DNA from: Citrobacter telavivensis
GTDB lineage: Bacteria > Pseudomonadota > Gammaproteobacteria > Enterobacterales > Enterobacteriaceae
Length of the DNA: 64,000 bases
Direction of reading: 5' to 3'
Assembly: GCA_009363175.1 (NCBI GenBank)
Contig: CP045205.1
Coordinates: 5,332,001-5,396,000 of the forward strand
Below, in pieces: positions 26,254-35,707 of this stretch (position 1 is its first letter; each line of letters starts with the position of its first letter). Below the pieces are notes generated by a model that had not been told where the DNA came from, made no database searches, and was given only the letters and a program-made list of their open reading frames with translations. A program made the translations under genes and the position numbers.

Positions 26254-27513
26254 TTATTCGGCTTTCACGCGCTCGATGTTAGCGCCCAGCGCACGCAGTT
26301 TATCTTCGATGCGCTCATAACCGCGATCGATATGATAAATACGATCAACGACCGTCGTCCCTTCCGCAATACATCCCGCCAGCACCAGACTGGCAGAAGC
26401 ACGCAGATCCGTCGCCATCACCTGCGCGCCGGAGAGCTTATCGACACCGTGACAAATCACAGTATTGCTTTCGATTTCCGCATGGGCACCCATACGGCTC
26501 AGCTCAGGCACGTGCATAAAGCGGTTTTCAAACACGGTTTCCGTGATGAAGCCAGTCCCTTCCGCCACCAGATTCAACAGCGTGAACTGGGCCTGCATGT
26601 CCGTCGGGAATGCCGGATGTGGAGCGGTGCGCACGTTGACCGCTTTCGGACGTTTGCCGTGCATGTCGAGGCTAATCCAGTCTTCACCCACTTCGATATC
26701 CGCACCGGCATCGCGCAGTTTCGCCAGAACCGCATCCAGCGTATCCGGCTGCGCGTTACGGCAGATAATTTTGCCACGGGAAATCGCCGCAGCCACCAGG
26801 AACGTCCCGGTTTCGATACGGTCTGGCAATACGCGATAAACACCGCCACCCAGGCGTTCTACGCCTTCGATGGTGATACGATCGGTCCCCTGACCGGTAA
26901 TTTTCGCCCCCAGCGCAATCAGGAAGTTGGCGGTGTCGACAATTTCCGGTTCACGGGCGGCGTTTTCAATGATGGTGGTGCCTTCCGCCAGCGTCGCGGC
27001 GCACATGATTGTCACCGTTGCGCCAACGCTGACTTTATCCATGACGATATGCGCGCCCTTCAGACGACCATCAACAGAAGCTTTCACATAGCCTTCTTCC
27101 AGCGTGATCGTCGCGCCCAGTTGCTCCAGACCGGTAATATGCAGATCAACCGGACGTGCGCCAATAGTGCAACCGCCAGGCAGTGAAACCTGACCCTGAC
27201 CAAAACGGGCGACCAACGGCCCCAGCGCCCAAATCGATGCGCGCATGGTTTTCACCAGATCATACGGTGCGCAGAAGACATTAACGTCGCGGGCGTCGAT
27301 GTGCACGGAACCATTGCGTTCCACTTTCGCACCGAGCTGGCTCAGCAGCTTCATCGAGGTATCAACGTCCTTCAGTTTCGGGACGTTCTGGATCTCTACC
27401 GGCTCTTCCGCCAGCAACGCCGCAAAAAGGATCGGCAGAGCGGCGTTTTTCGCGCCAGAAATTGTGACTTCGCCCTGGAGCCGGGTTGGCCCCTGTACAC
27501 GAAATTTATCCAT
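26254..27513 (-). CDS. murA: UDP-N-acetylglucosamine 1-carboxyvinyltransferase
   Basis: MurA transfers enolpyruvate to UDP-GlcNAc, the first committed step of peptidoglycan synthesis and the fosfomycin target. The 419 residues equal E. coli. The active-site Cys lies in GGCTIGARPVD (about 115) and the KNAALPI loop near 22. It is preceded by ibaG at a 52-bp gap. Confidence 0.98.
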   Translation of the reverse strand: MDKFRVQGPTRLQGEVTISGAKNAALPILFAALLAEEPVEIQNVPKLKDVDTSMKLLSQLGAKVERNGSVHIDARDVNVFCAPYDLVKTMRASIWALGPLVARFGQGQVSLPGGCTIGARPVDLHITGLEQLGATITLEEGYVKASVDGRLKGAHIVMDKVSVGATVTIMCAATLAEGTTIIENAAREPEIVDTANFLIALGAKITGQGTDRITIEGVERLGGGVYRVLPDRIETGTFLVAAAISRGKIICRNAQPDTLDAVLAKLRDAGADIEVGEDWISLDMHGKRPKAVNVRTAPHPAFPTDMQAQFTLLNLVAEGTGFITETVFENRFMHVPELSRMGAHAEIESNTVICHGVDKLSGAQVMATDLRASASLVLAGCIAEGTTVVDRIYHIDRGYERIEDKLRALGANIERVKAE

Positions 27514-27565
27514 GATGTTGTTCTCAGTTAAAATTCATCGTCGTTACCGGTGCTTCACCCGTAAC

Positions 27566-27820
27566 TCAAAAACCGTTTAGTTTACGATCGCGCGCCCACT
27601 CTGCTGGGGTATACGCTTTGATCGACAGGGCATGAATGCGGTTGTCCGCAATGTATTCCATCAGCGGCGCATAAACCGACTGCTGTTTCTTCACCCGGCT
27701 CATGCCGTCAAACATCTCACCCACGGCAATAACCTGAAAGTGACTGCCATCGCCAGAGACGTGGACTTCCTGGAGGGAGAGTGCGTTCATCAGCACGCTC
27801 TGAATTTCATTATTTTCCAT
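27566..27820 (-). CDS. ibaG: BolA-family acid-stress protein IbaG
   Basis: IbaG is an 84-residue BolA-like protein that partners monothiol glutaredoxins. The class II KH-like fold and conserved HALSIKAYTP region are visible. The ATG (MENNEIQSVLM) was chosen over the longest frame by family length and position. Confidence 0.95.
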   Translation of the reverse strand: MENNEIQSVLMNALSLQEVHVSGDGSHFQVIAVGEMFDGMSRVKKQQSVYAPLMEYIADNRIHALSIKAYTPAEWARDRKLNGF

Positions 27821-27891
27821 GGGCTCTTCATTCGTCAGATTGTGAAAACAGCCCAACATCTTAGAGCAAAGTTGCGCTGTCATAAATAAGC

Positions 27892-27922
27892 AAAAAGCCT
27901 CGCGGGTAAATCCAGCGAGGCT
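27892..27922 (-). terminator. mla operon terminator
   Basis: Minus strand: AGCCTCGC/GCGAGGCT stem followed by TTTTT, downstream of mlaB and before ibaG. Confidence 0.85.
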
Positions 27923-27943
27923 ATAGATAATAACGTACTGATA

Positions 27944-28240
27944 TCACTGACGCGGGAGCACGTCAGCAGGTAAGTTATAGAGTTCCGCCAGGGTGAAGAC
28001 TTTGTCGTTCACCCCCGTCAGAGACACGTTGTTGCCCTGCTTTTTCGCCAGACTGATGAGATGGACCAGCAGCGCCAGTCCCCCCGTATCCACTCGGGAA
28101 ATCTGGCTGAGATCGATGCAGGTCACGCCGGTCATCGCCTCAACGCGCGCATCCCACAAGGGATTCAGCACGTCCTGGTCCAGCTCTCCCACGAGCGCCA
28201 GCCTGTCACCGTCACGCATCCAACTGAGTGACTGAGTCAT
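27944..28240 (-). CDS. mlaB: Phospholipid ABC transporter STAS subunit MlaB
   Basis: MlaB binds MlaF and is needed for the activity of the MlaFEDB complex, which maintains outer-membrane lipid asymmetry. This 98-residue STAS domain has the conserved loop SRVDTGGLALLVHL near 47-60. It abuts mlaC directly. Confidence 0.95.
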   Translation of the reverse strand: MTQSLSWMRDGDRLALVGELDQDVLNPLWDARVEAMTGVTCIDLSQISRVDTGGLALLVHLISLAKKQGNNVSLTGVNDKVFTLAELYNLPADVLPRQ

Positions 28241-28876
28241 TTACTTCTTCTCTTCCAGCGTGATTTTTTGCTGCGCAATAGATTTCAACTGCGCCGTCAG
28301 TCCATCGATCCCTTTAGTACGCAGCAGATCGCTCCACTCGTTCTGTTTGGTGGTGATCATGCTGACGCCTTCAGCGATCATGTCATAGGCCTGCCAGTGA
28401 CCCGTCTGGGTATTTTTACGCCACTGGAAGTCCAGACGTACCGGAGGACGACCGTTTGGATCGAGAATCGTCACGCGAATAGGAACGATGGTCGCATCAC
28501 CCAACGGTTGTTCCGGGGCAATCTGATACGTCTGACCGTGATACATTGCCAGCGCCTGGCCGTAGGCCTGTTTCAGGTATTCGCGAAACGCGGCGAAATA
28601 GGCATCACGCTGAGCCGGAGTCGCCTCTTTGTAATAACGACCCAGCACCAGCGCGCCGGCGTATTTCACCTGGACATACGGCAGCAGTTCCTGGTCAACC
28701 ACATCGCGCAGATAGTCCGGATTCGAACGGATTTTCGGCTGTTCGTTTTTCAGGCGGTCGAAGGTTTTCTGCGCCGCTTCATCCATCAACTTGTAAGGGT
28801 TGGTCTGATCGGCTGCAATGGCGGTGCTCAGCGGTGCAATCACCAGTAGAGCCACCATCATTAAACGTTTAATCAT
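28241..28876 (-). CDS. mlaC: Periplasmic phospholipid shuttle MlaC
   Basis: MlaC carries phospholipid between the outer-membrane MlaA-porin complex and MlaFEDB. The 211 residues begin with a signal peptide (about 1-21, ending TAIAA-DQ) followed by a mature NTF2-like lipid-binding domain. The stop abuts the mlaB start. Confidence 0.96.
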   Translation of the reverse strand: MIKRLMMVALLVIAPLSTAIAADQTNPYKLMDEAAQKTFDRLKNEQPKIRSNPDYLRDVVDQELLPYVQVKYAGALVLGRYYKEATPAQRDAYFAAFREYLKQAYGQALAMYHGQTYQIAPEQPLGDATIVPIRVTILDPNGRPPVRLDFQWRKNTQTGHWQAYDMIAEGVSMITTKQNEWSDLLRTKGIDGLTAQLKSIAQQKITLEEKK

Positions 28877-28894
28877 AATTCGATTCTCCTGAGA

Positions 28895-29452
28895 TTAATT
28901 CGTTGTGCCCGCAGGCCCAGTGGCTTCATTATGACCTTCGGTCGGCGCCGATGCATCGCCAGAATTCTTATTGTCATCGCCTTTACTGTTGCTGTTGTAA
29001 AGGAACTGACCAATCATATCTTCCAGCACCATCGCGGATTTAGTGTCCTGGATCGTGCCGCCATCCTTGAGGATAGACGTTCCGAGCTCAGGATCTTCAA
29101 AACCAACGTTCAGCGCCAGGTACTGTTCCCCCAGCAGACCGGACGTCCGGATGCTCAGTGAACTGGTATCAGGGATGTTGTTATAGCGCTCTTCGATGTC
29201 CAGCGTCACACGGGGTAAATAGGTCTTCGGGTCTAAGGAAATATCCGCCACGCGGCCAACCACCACGCCACCGATGCGCACCGGCGAACGCACTTTCAGA
29301 CCGCCGATATTATCGAATGTCGCGTAAATCGTGTAGGTCGGTTCTGTGCGCATAGAGGTCACGTTGGCCGCCTTCAGGCAGACAAACAGCGCGGCCAGCA
29401 ATGCGGCTAACAAAAAGATCCCCACCCAAATTTCATTTTTTTTCGTTTGCAT
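28895..29452 (-). CDS. mlaD: MCE-domain protein MlaD
   Basis: MlaD forms the hexameric periplasmic ring of the Mla transporter. The 185 residues have one N-terminal membrane anchor (about 8-28), a single MCE domain (DNIGGLKVRSPVRIGGVVVG) and a low-complexity C-terminal tail. The start is set at MQTKKNEIWVG, as in E. coli, rather than five codons upstream. Confidence 0.96.
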   Translation of the reverse strand: MQTKKNEIWVGIFLLAALLAALFVCLKAANVTSMRTEPTYTIYATFDNIGGLKVRSPVRIGGVVVGRVADISLDPKTYLPRVTLDIEERYNNIPDTSSLSIRTSGLLGEQYLALNVGFEDPELGTSILKDGGTIQDTKSAMVLEDMIGQFLYNSNSKGDDNKNSGDASAPTEGHNEATGPAGTTN

Positions 29453-29456
29453 GAAC

Positions 29457-30239
29457 TCAATTCCCAAACATCAATGCGGTCAGTACAAAGTCCAGACCCA
29501 GAACGGCCAGCGACGAGTGCACAACGGTGCGTGTGGTTGCCCGGCTAATGCCTGCCGAGGTCGGAATCGCATCATACCCATTGAACAATGCAATCCAGGT
29601 TACCGTAATGGCGAACACCACGCTTTTAATCAAACAGTTGACCAGATCCAGACGCCAGTCGACGGCATTCTGCATCGCAGACCAGAAGAAACCGGCGTCA
29701 ATCCCCTTCCAGCTTACGCCGACCAGAGAACCGCCCCAGATCCCTACGGCCACAAACAAAATCGTCAGCAGCGGCAGCGAAATCACGCCCGCCCAGAAAC
29801 GCGGGGAGATCACCCGACGCAGTGGGTCGACGGCCATCATTTCCATACTGGAAAGCTGCTCCGTGGCGCGCATCAGGCCAATTTCAGCGGTCAGAGCGGA
29901 ACCCGCACGACCGGCAAACAGCAGCGCGGCGACGACCGGACCGAGTTCACGTAGCAGCGACAGCGCCACTAACATCCCCAGACTGGTTTCCGCACTATAG
30001 GTGGTGAGTACCAGATAGCCCTGCAACCCCAGCACCATGCCGATAAACACGCCAGAAACAATAATGATCAGCATCGACAAGACGCCCACATTATAAAGCT
30101 GGCGCACCAGCAGCGGCGCGTGTTTACGAAATTCCGGTTTGCCGACCAGCGCATTGAACAACATTAACCCAGCGCGCCCGAACGTTCTGAGGGTTTTAAT
30201 CCCCTTATGTCCCAGCGTCGCCAGTGCATTTAACAGCAT
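29457..30239 (-). CDS. mlaE: Phospholipid ABC transporter permease MlaE
   Basis: MlaE is the inner-membrane permease of MlaFEDB. The 260 residues have about five membrane segments and the family signature REVGPV-like block LLRELGPVVAALLFAGRAGS. The start is at MLLNALATLGHKG, 7 bp after mlaF; the longer frame runs inside mlaF. Confidence 0.97.
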   Translation of the reverse strand: MLLNALATLGHKGIKTLRTFGRAGLMLFNALVGKPEFRKHAPLLVRQLYNVGVLSMLIIIVSGVFIGMVLGLQGYLVLTTYSAETSLGMLVALSLLRELGPVVAALLFAGRAGSALTAEIGLMRATEQLSSMEMMAVDPLRRVISPRFWAGVISLPLLTILFVAVGIWGGSLVGVSWKGIDAGFFWSAMQNAVDWRLDLVNCLIKSVVFAITVTWIALFNGYDAIPTSAGISRATTRTVVHSSLAVLGLDFVLTALMFGN

Positions 30240-30246
30240 GAGTGGC

Positions 30247-31059
30247 TTAACTCCCTGTTCCGAGTAAATCAGAGTGATAATCGCCCGCAGGATAGCGGAA
30301 CGGGACCGGCCCGTCTGCAATGCCATCCAGGAACTGACGTACGCGCGGGTCGTCATTCTCTTGCAGCGCTTGCGCGCTGCCGTGGGCCACAATCTTTTTG
30401 TCCGCCATAATATAGGCGTGATCGGCAATGCTCAGAACCTCCGGCACATCGTGAGAGACCACGACGCAGGTCACGCCCAGCGCATTGTTTAATTCTGAAA
30501 TCAGTTTGACCAGCACGCCCATGGTGATCGGATCCTGACCGACAAACGGTTCATCAAACATGATGAGATCCGGTTCCAGCGCAATGGCGCGCGCTAACGC
30601 CGCCCGACGGGCCATCCCTCCGGACAGTTCTGAAGGCATCAGTTTTGCCGCACCGCGCAGACCGACGGCTTCCAGTTTCATCATCACCGTGCTTTTCAAT
30701 AACGACGGGGGAAGCGTGGTATGTTCGCGTAACGGATATGCCACGTTATCAAACACGTTCATGTCAGTGAACAGCGCCCCTGACTGAAACAGCATACTCA
30801 TCCGTTTGCGTACCGTGTAGAGGCGCGAGCGAGACATTTCAGGGATGTTCTCACCATCAAACAGGATCTCTCCCTTATCTGGCAGAATTTGTCCGCCGAT
30901 CAGGCGCAGCAGCGTCGTTTTACCGATCCCCGATGGCCCCATGATCGCGGTGATCTTGCCACGCGGTACGGTCAGAGAGATGTTATCGAAAATGCAGCGA
31001 TCGCCGCGCGTAAAGCTGACATCGCGCATGTCGACTAAATTCGCCACAGACTGACCCAT
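30247..31059 (-). CDS. mlaF: Phospholipid ABC transporter ATPase MlaF
   Basis: MlaF powers the Mla system. The 270 residues contain Walker A GPSGIGKTT near 40, Q-loop LFQSGALF, signature LSGGMARR and Walker B LIMFDEP. The start at MGQSVANLVDMRDV matches E. coli length; the longest frame extends 18 codons upstream without support. First gene of the mlaFEDCB operon and divergent from yrbG. Confidence 0.97.
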   Translation of the reverse strand: MGQSVANLVDMRDVSFTRGDRCIFDNISLTVPRGKITAIMGPSGIGKTTLLRLIGGQILPDKGEILFDGENIPEMSRSRLYTVRKRMSMLFQSGALFTDMNVFDNVAYPLREHTTLPPSLLKSTVMMKLEAVGLRGAAKLMPSELSGGMARRAALARAIALEPDLIMFDEPFVGQDPITMGVLVKLISELNNALGVTCVVVSHDVPEVLSIADHAYIMADKKIVAHGSAQALQENDDPRVRQFLDGIADGPVPFRYPAGDYHSDLLGTGS

Positions 31060-31267
31060 TGATTCATCCTTCGTGTTGCTTGTTGATCTCAGCATGGCGT
31101 GGAATTTAGCCATGAACCCAACATATTTACAGAATATTACCCGCGCTGGTTAGCGAAAGCTGGCATTTGTTTTACTTTTTAGCTGCATAAAGTCAAAATT
31201 AAGACTTCGTAACGGTTTCCAGACAATCCCGGTGGACCGGCGAGTATACCTGAAGAAAGGACTTTAG

Positions 31268-32245
31268 ATGCTTTTAGCCACGGCGCTGTTAATTATTGGT
31301 TTATTATTGGTCGTCTACGGCGCCGACCGCCTGGTATTTTCCGCGTCAATCCTATGCCGAACCTTCGGGATCCCGCCGCTGATCATTGGTATGACGGTAG
31401 TCAGTATAGGCACATCTCTGCCTGAAATTATTGTTTCTGTCGCCGCCTCCCTGCACGGGCAGGTAGATTTAGCCGTTGGCACCGCGCTCGGATCCAACAT
31501 AACCAACATTTTGTTGATCCTCGGACTTGCCGCGCTGATCCACCCTTTTACCGTGCATTCCGATATTCTACGTCGCGAATTACCGCTAATGTTACTGGTT
31601 AGCGTCGTGGCCGGATCCGTACTGTATGACGGACAACTCAGCCGCAGCGATGGTATCTTTCTTTTACTATTAGCCGTGTTATGGCTGTTGTTCATTGTTA
31701 AAATCGCCCGTCTCGCTGAGCGTCAGGGCAATGACAGTCTCACGCGGGAGCAGGTTGCTGAATTGCCGCGCGAAGGCGGACTGCCGGTGGCGTTTTTATG
31801 GCTGGGCATTGCGCTGATTATCATGCCAATGGCCACCCGAATGGTGGTGGATAACGCCACCGTGATTGCCAATTACTTCGCGATGAGCGAACTGACGATT
31901 GGCCTGACGGTAATCGCGATCGGCACCAGCCTGCCTGAACTGGCAACCGCCATCGCGGGCGTGCGCAAAGGTGAGAACGATATCGCGGTGGGCAATATTA
32001 TCGGCGCGAACATTTTTAACCTCACCATTGTCCTCGGCCTCCCCGCCCTGATTACGCCGGGTGAGGTGAACCCGTTGGCGTTCAGCCGTGACTACAGCGT
32101 GATGCTGCTGGTGAGCATCATCTTTGCATTACTTTGCTGGCGGCGTCCCCGCCAGTCCGGTCGCGGCGCGGGCGTGCTGTTGACCGGCGGTTTTATCGTA
32201 TGGCTGGCGATGTTGTATTGGCTGTCGCCGCTTCTCGTTGGATAA
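31268..32245 (+). CDS. yrbG: Calcium/sodium:proton antiporter YrbG
   Basis: This is a 325-residue CaCA-family exchanger with about ten membrane segments. The two alpha repeats show GTSLPEIIVS near 55 and GTSLPELATAIA near 218, the ion-binding Glu/Asp motifs. It is the first gene of the yrbG-kdsD-kdsC-lptCAB operon. Non-essential in E. coli. Confidence 0.96.
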   Translation: MLLATALLIIGLLLVVYGADRLVFSASILCRTFGIPPLIIGMTVVSIGTSLPEIIVSVAASLHGQVDLAVGTALGSNITNILLILGLAALIHPFTVHSDILRRELPLMLLVSVVAGSVLYDGQLSRSDGIFLLLLAVLWLLFIVKIARLAERQGNDSLTREQVAELPREGGLPVAFLWLGIALIIMPMATRMVVDNATVIANYFAMSELTIGLTVIAIGTSLPELATAIAGVRKGENDIAVGNIIGANIFNLTIVLGLPALITPGEVNPLAFSRDYSVMLLVSIIFALLCWRRPRQSGRGAGVLLTGGFIVWLAMLYWLSPLLVG

Positions 32246-32259
32246 CTGGAAACAGACAT

Positions 32260-33246
32260 ATGTCGCACTTAGCGTTACAACCGGGTTTTGACTTTCAGCA
32301 AGCCGGCAAAGAGGTTCTGGCGATTGAACGTGAAGGCCTGGCGGAACTCGATCAGTACATCAACCAGGATTTCACTCTCGCCTGTGAAAAAATGTTCAAT
32401 TGCACCGGCAAAGTGGTGGTGATGGGCATGGGGAAATCGGGGCATATTGGCCGCAAAATGGCCGCGACCTTTGCCAGCACCGGTACCTCTTCATTCTTCG
32501 TCCATCCGGGTGAAGCCGCCCACGGCGATCTGGGGATGGTGACCTCGCAGGATGTGGTGATTGCCATCTCCAACTCTGGAGAATCCAGCGAGATCGCGGC
32601 CCTGATTCCGGTCCTTAAGCGACTGCAGGTTCAGCTTATCTGCATCACCGGTCGACCAGAAAGCAGCATGGCACGTGCTGCGGATGTCCATCTGTGTGTT
32701 AAAGTACCGCAAGAAGCCTGCCCGCTTGGACTGGCACCAACGAGCAGCACCACCGCCACGTTAGTGATGGGCGATGCGCTGGCGGTGGCGTTATTAAAGG
32801 CGCGCGGCTTTACCGCAGAGGATTTTGCCTTGTCGCATCCGGGCGGTGCGCTGGGGCGTAAACTGCTGCTGCGCGTTAACGATATTATGCATACGGGCGA
32901 TGAGATCCCGCATGTCACCAAAGATGCCAGTCTGCGCGACGCGCTGCTGGAAATCACCCGCAAGAACCTCGGGATGACCGTGATTTGCGATGATGCGATG
33001 AAGATCGACGGTATCTTCACCGACGGTGATTTACGTCGCGTCTTTGATATGGGTGTTGACGTGCGCCAACTCGGTATTGCCGACGTGATGACGCCAGGGG
33101 GCATTCGCGTGCGTCCAGGAATTCTGGCGGTCGATGCCCTGAACTTAATGCAGTCCCGCCATATCACCTCCGTGATGGTTGCCGATGGCGACCAGTTACT
33201 CGGTGTGTTACATATGCATGATCTCCTGCGTGCAGGCGTTGTGTAG
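32260..33246 (+). CDS. kdsD: D-arabinose-5-phosphate isomerase KdsD
   Basis: KdsD converts ribulose-5-phosphate to arabinose-5-phosphate, the first step to Kdo for LPS. The 328 residues have an SIS domain (VVVMGMGKSGHIGRKMAATF, ISNSGESSE) and two C-terminal CBS repeats. The ATG at 32260 (MSHLALQPGF) gives family length. Confidence 0.98.
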   Translation: MSHLALQPGFDFQQAGKEVLAIEREGLAELDQYINQDFTLACEKMFNCTGKVVVMGMGKSGHIGRKMAATFASTGTSSFFVHPGEAAHGDLGMVTSQDVVIAISNSGESSEIAALIPVLKRLQVQLICITGRPESSMARAADVHLCVKVPQEACPLGLAPTSSTTATLVMGDALAVALLKARGFTAEDFALSHPGGALGRKLLLRVNDIMHTGDEIPHVTKDASLRDALLEITRKNLGMTVICDDAMKIDGIFTDGDLRRVFDMGVDVRQLGIADVMTPGGIRVRPGILAVDALNLMQSRHITSVMVADGDQLLGVLHMHDLLRAGVV

Positions 33247-33266
33247 AAATTCAAGGATAAAGAGAA

Positions 33267-33833
33267 ATGAGCAAAGCAGGTGCGTCGCTTGCGACCTGTT
33301 ATGGACCCGTCAGCGCGGACGTCATCGCCAAAGCAGAGAATATCCGTCTGCTGATTCTTGATGTCGATGGCGTACTGTCGGATGGCCTGATTTATATGGG
33401 CAACAACGGTGAAGAACTGAAAGCTTTCAACGTCCGTGACGGTTACGGGATTCGTTGTGCGCTGACGTCTGATATCGACGTCGCCATCATTACCGGACGA
33501 AAAGCTAAACTAGTAGAAGATCGGTGTGCCACACTGGGGATCACGCATCTGTATCAGGGGCAGTCGGACAAACTGGTCGCCTTTCACAGTCTGCTGGCAA
33601 AACTGGCGATTGCGCCGGAAAACGTGGCCTACGTCGGGGATGATCTGATCGACTGGCCAGTGATGGAAAAAATTGGCCTAAGCATTGCCGTTGCGGATGC
33701 GCATCCGTTACTGCTTCCGCGCGCGGATTACGTCACCAAAATCGCGGGCGGACGCGGCGCGGTACGCGAAGTCTGTGATTTACTATTACTGGCGCAGGGT
33801 AAGCTTGATGAGGCCAAAGGGCAATCGATATGA
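33267..33833 (+). CDS. kdsC: 3-deoxy-manno-octulosonate-8-phosphatase KdsC
   Basis: KdsC removes phosphate from Kdo-8-phosphate. This 188-residue C0-type HAD phosphatase has the nucleophile motif LDVDGVLSDG near 32-41, threonine/lysine motifs (ITGRKA) and GDDLIDWPVM. It overlaps lptC by 4 bp. Confidence 0.97.
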   Translation: MSKAGASLATCYGPVSADVIAKAENIRLLILDVDGVLSDGLIYMGNNGEELKAFNVRDGYGIRCALTSDIDVAIITGRKAKLVEDRCATLGITHLYQGQSDKLVAFHSLLAKLAIAPENVAYVGDDLIDWPVMEKIGLSIAVADAHPLLLPRADYVTKIAGGRGAVREVCDLLLLAQGKLDEAKGQSI

Positions 33834-34405
33834 GTAAAGCCAGACGTTGGGTTATCATTCTACTGTCGTTGGCCGTGCTGGTGCTGATTGGTATTAACCT
33901 GGCCGATAAAGACGACACGGCTCAGGTGGTGGTGAATACGAGCGATCCGACCTACAAGAGCGAGCACACGGACACCGTTGTCTACAGTCCGGAAGGCGCA
34001 CTGAGCTATCGTTTGATCGCCCAACATGTTGAATATTATTCCGATCAGGCCGTTTCGTGGTTCACGCAACCCGTGTTAACGACGTTTGATAAGGACAAGA
34101 TCCCGACGTGGTCAATCAAGGCTGATAAAGCCAAACTGACCGAGGATCGAATGCTGTATCTTTATGGTCACGTTGAAGTCAACGCGCTGGTGCCTGACGC
34201 TCAACTTCGCAGAATTACCACCGATAACGCGCAGATCAATCTGGTGACGCAGGATGTTACCTCTGAAGACCTTGTCACGTTATACGGAACTACATTTAAC
34301 TCCAGCGGACTGAAAATGCGCGGCAACTTACGCAGCAAGAACGCCGAGCTGATTGAAAAGGTTAGAACCTCCTATGAAATTCAAAACAAACAAACTCAGC
34401 CTTAA
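33830..34405 (+). CDS. lptC: LPS export protein LptC
   Basis: LptC is the single-pass inner-membrane partner of LptB2FG that passes LPS to LptA. The 191 residues have one N-terminal membrane segment (about 7-25) and a periplasmic beta-jellyroll. It overlaps both kdsC and lptA (32 bp), and its 3' part holds a candidate sigma-E promoter. Confidence 0.97.
   Translation: MSKARRWVIILLSLAVLVLIGINLADKDDTAQVVVNTSDPTYKSEHTDTVVYSPEGALSYRLIAQHVEYYSDQAVSWFTQPVLTTFDKDKIPTWSIKADKAKLTEDRMLYLYGHVEVNALVPDAQLRRITTDNAQINLVTQDVTSEDLVTLYGTTFNSSGLKMRGNLRSKNAELIEKVRTSYEIQNKQTQP
34286..34313 (+). promoter_or_regulatory. Candidate sigma-E promoter for lptA-lptB inside lptC
   Basis: GGAACTA at 34286-34292 and GACTGA at 34308-34313 are 15 bp apart, the spacing of the sigma-E consensus GGAACTT-N15-GTCTRA. 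E. coli has a sigma-E-dependent lptA promoter in the same place. Confidence 0.7.
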
Positions 34406-34928
34406 TCTTGTGCTTGCCAGCTCACTTCTGGCCGCCAGTATTCCGGCGTTCGCCGTCACCGGTGATACCGAACAGCCGATCCACATTGAATCGGACCAGC
34501 AGTCTCTGGATATGCAGGGCAACGTCGTGACCTTCACCGGCAATGTCATTGTGACCCAGGGCACCATCAAAATTAACGCCGATAAAGTGGTCGTTACCCG
34601 TCCTGGCGGTGAAGAGGGCAAAGAGGTCATTGACGGCTTCGGCAACCCGGCCACCTTCTATCAAATGCAGGACAACGGTAAGCCGGTAAAAGGCCATGCG
34701 TCGAAAATGCATTATGAGCTGGCGAAAGATTTTGTCGTGCTCACCGGCAATGCGTACCTGGAACAGCTCGACAGCAACATCACCGGGGACAAAATTACCT
34801 ATCTGGTGAAAGAGCAGAAAATGCAGGCCTTCAGTGAGAAAGGCAAGCGTGTGACCACTGTTCTGGTTCCGTCGCAGTTGCAGGACAAAAACAAAAACCA
34901 GGCCCCGGCTCAGAAGAAGAGTAACTAA
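34374..34928 (+). CDS. lptA: LPS transport periplasmic protein LptA
   Basis: LptA polymerises into the periplasmic bridge that carries LPS. The 184 residues start with a signal peptide (ending PAFA-VTG, about 27) and continue as the OstA-like beta-jellyroll with a K/Q-rich tail. The ATG follows CCTCCT-like sequence within lptC; family length excludes the upstream ATG. Confidence 0.97.
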   Translation: MKFKTNKLSLNLVLASSLLAASIPAFAVTGDTEQPIHIESDQQSLDMQGNVVTFTGNVIVTQGTIKINADKVVVTRPGGEEGKEVIDGFGNPATFYQMQDNGKPVKGHASKMHYELAKDFVVLTGNAYLEQLDSNITGDKITYLVKEQKMQAFSEKGKRVTTVLVPSQLQDKNKNQAPAQKKSN

Positions 34929-34934
34929 TTCGCT

Positions 34935-35660
34935 ATGGCAACATTAACTGCAAAGAATCTGGCGAAGGCCTATAAAGGCCGCCGCGTCGTGGAAGATGTC
35001 AGCCTGACCGTCAACTCGGGCGAGATTGTCGGTCTGCTTGGGCCAAACGGTGCGGGTAAAACCACCACCTTTTACATGGTCGTCGGTATTGTGCCGCGCG
35101 ATGCCGGTAACATCATCATTGATGATGAAGACATCAGCCTGCTGCCGCTACATGCCCGCGCACGCCGCGGGATTGGCTATCTGCCACAGGAAGCCTCGAT
35201 TTTCCGTCGTCTGAGCGTGTTCGACAACCTGATGGCAGTACTGCAAATTCGTGACGATCTCTCTAGCGAACAGCGTGAAGACCGTGCGAACGAGCTGATG
35301 GAAGAGTTTCACATTGAGCATCTGCGCGACAACATGGGTCAGTCGCTCTCCGGGGGGGAACGTCGCCGTGTGGAAATCGCCCGCGCGCTGGCCGCCAATC
35401 CAAAATTTATCCTGCTGGATGAACCGTTTGCTGGTGTTGACCCCATCTCCGTTATCGATATCAAACGCATTATTGAGCATCTGCGTGACAGCGGCCTCGG
35501 CGTGTTGATTACCGACCATAACGTCCGTGAAACGCTGGCCGTGTGTGAACGGGCCTATATCGTGAGCCAGGGACACCTGATTGCGCACGGTACGCCGACA
35601 GAAATCCTGCAGGACGAACACGTTAAGCGCGTATACCTTGGGGAAGACTTCAGACTCTGA
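34935..35660 (+). CDS. lptB: LPS export ABC ATPase LptB
   Basis: LptB drives LPS extraction with LptFG-C. The 241 residues contain Walker A GPNGAGKTT near 37, signature LSGGERRRVEIARA, Walker B FILLDEPFAGVDP and switch His ITDHNV. It lies 6 bp after lptA. Confidence 0.98.
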   Translation: MATLTAKNLAKAYKGRRVVEDVSLTVNSGEIVGLLGPNGAGKTTTFYMVVGIVPRDAGNIIIDDEDISLLPLHARARRGIGYLPQEASIFRRLSVFDNLMAVLQIRDDLSSEQREDRANELMEEFHIEHLRDNMGQSLSGGERRRVEIARALAANPKFILLDEPFAGVDPISVIDIKRIIEHLRDSGLGVLITDHNVRETLAVCERAYIVSQGHLIAHGTPTEILQDEHVKRVYLGEDFRL

Positions 35661-35707
35661 TAGGGTAGAAGTTTGTGACGTCATAGCGGGAGAAGACGAC
35701 TCTGAAC

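Noticed and set aside
26332..27186. Long open frame antisense to murA, and similar ones opposite arcB (42595-43386) and yhcC (44122-44985)
   Set aside because: All lie wholly within certain genes on the other strand and show repetitive His/Gln/Arg-rich content typical of antisense frames.
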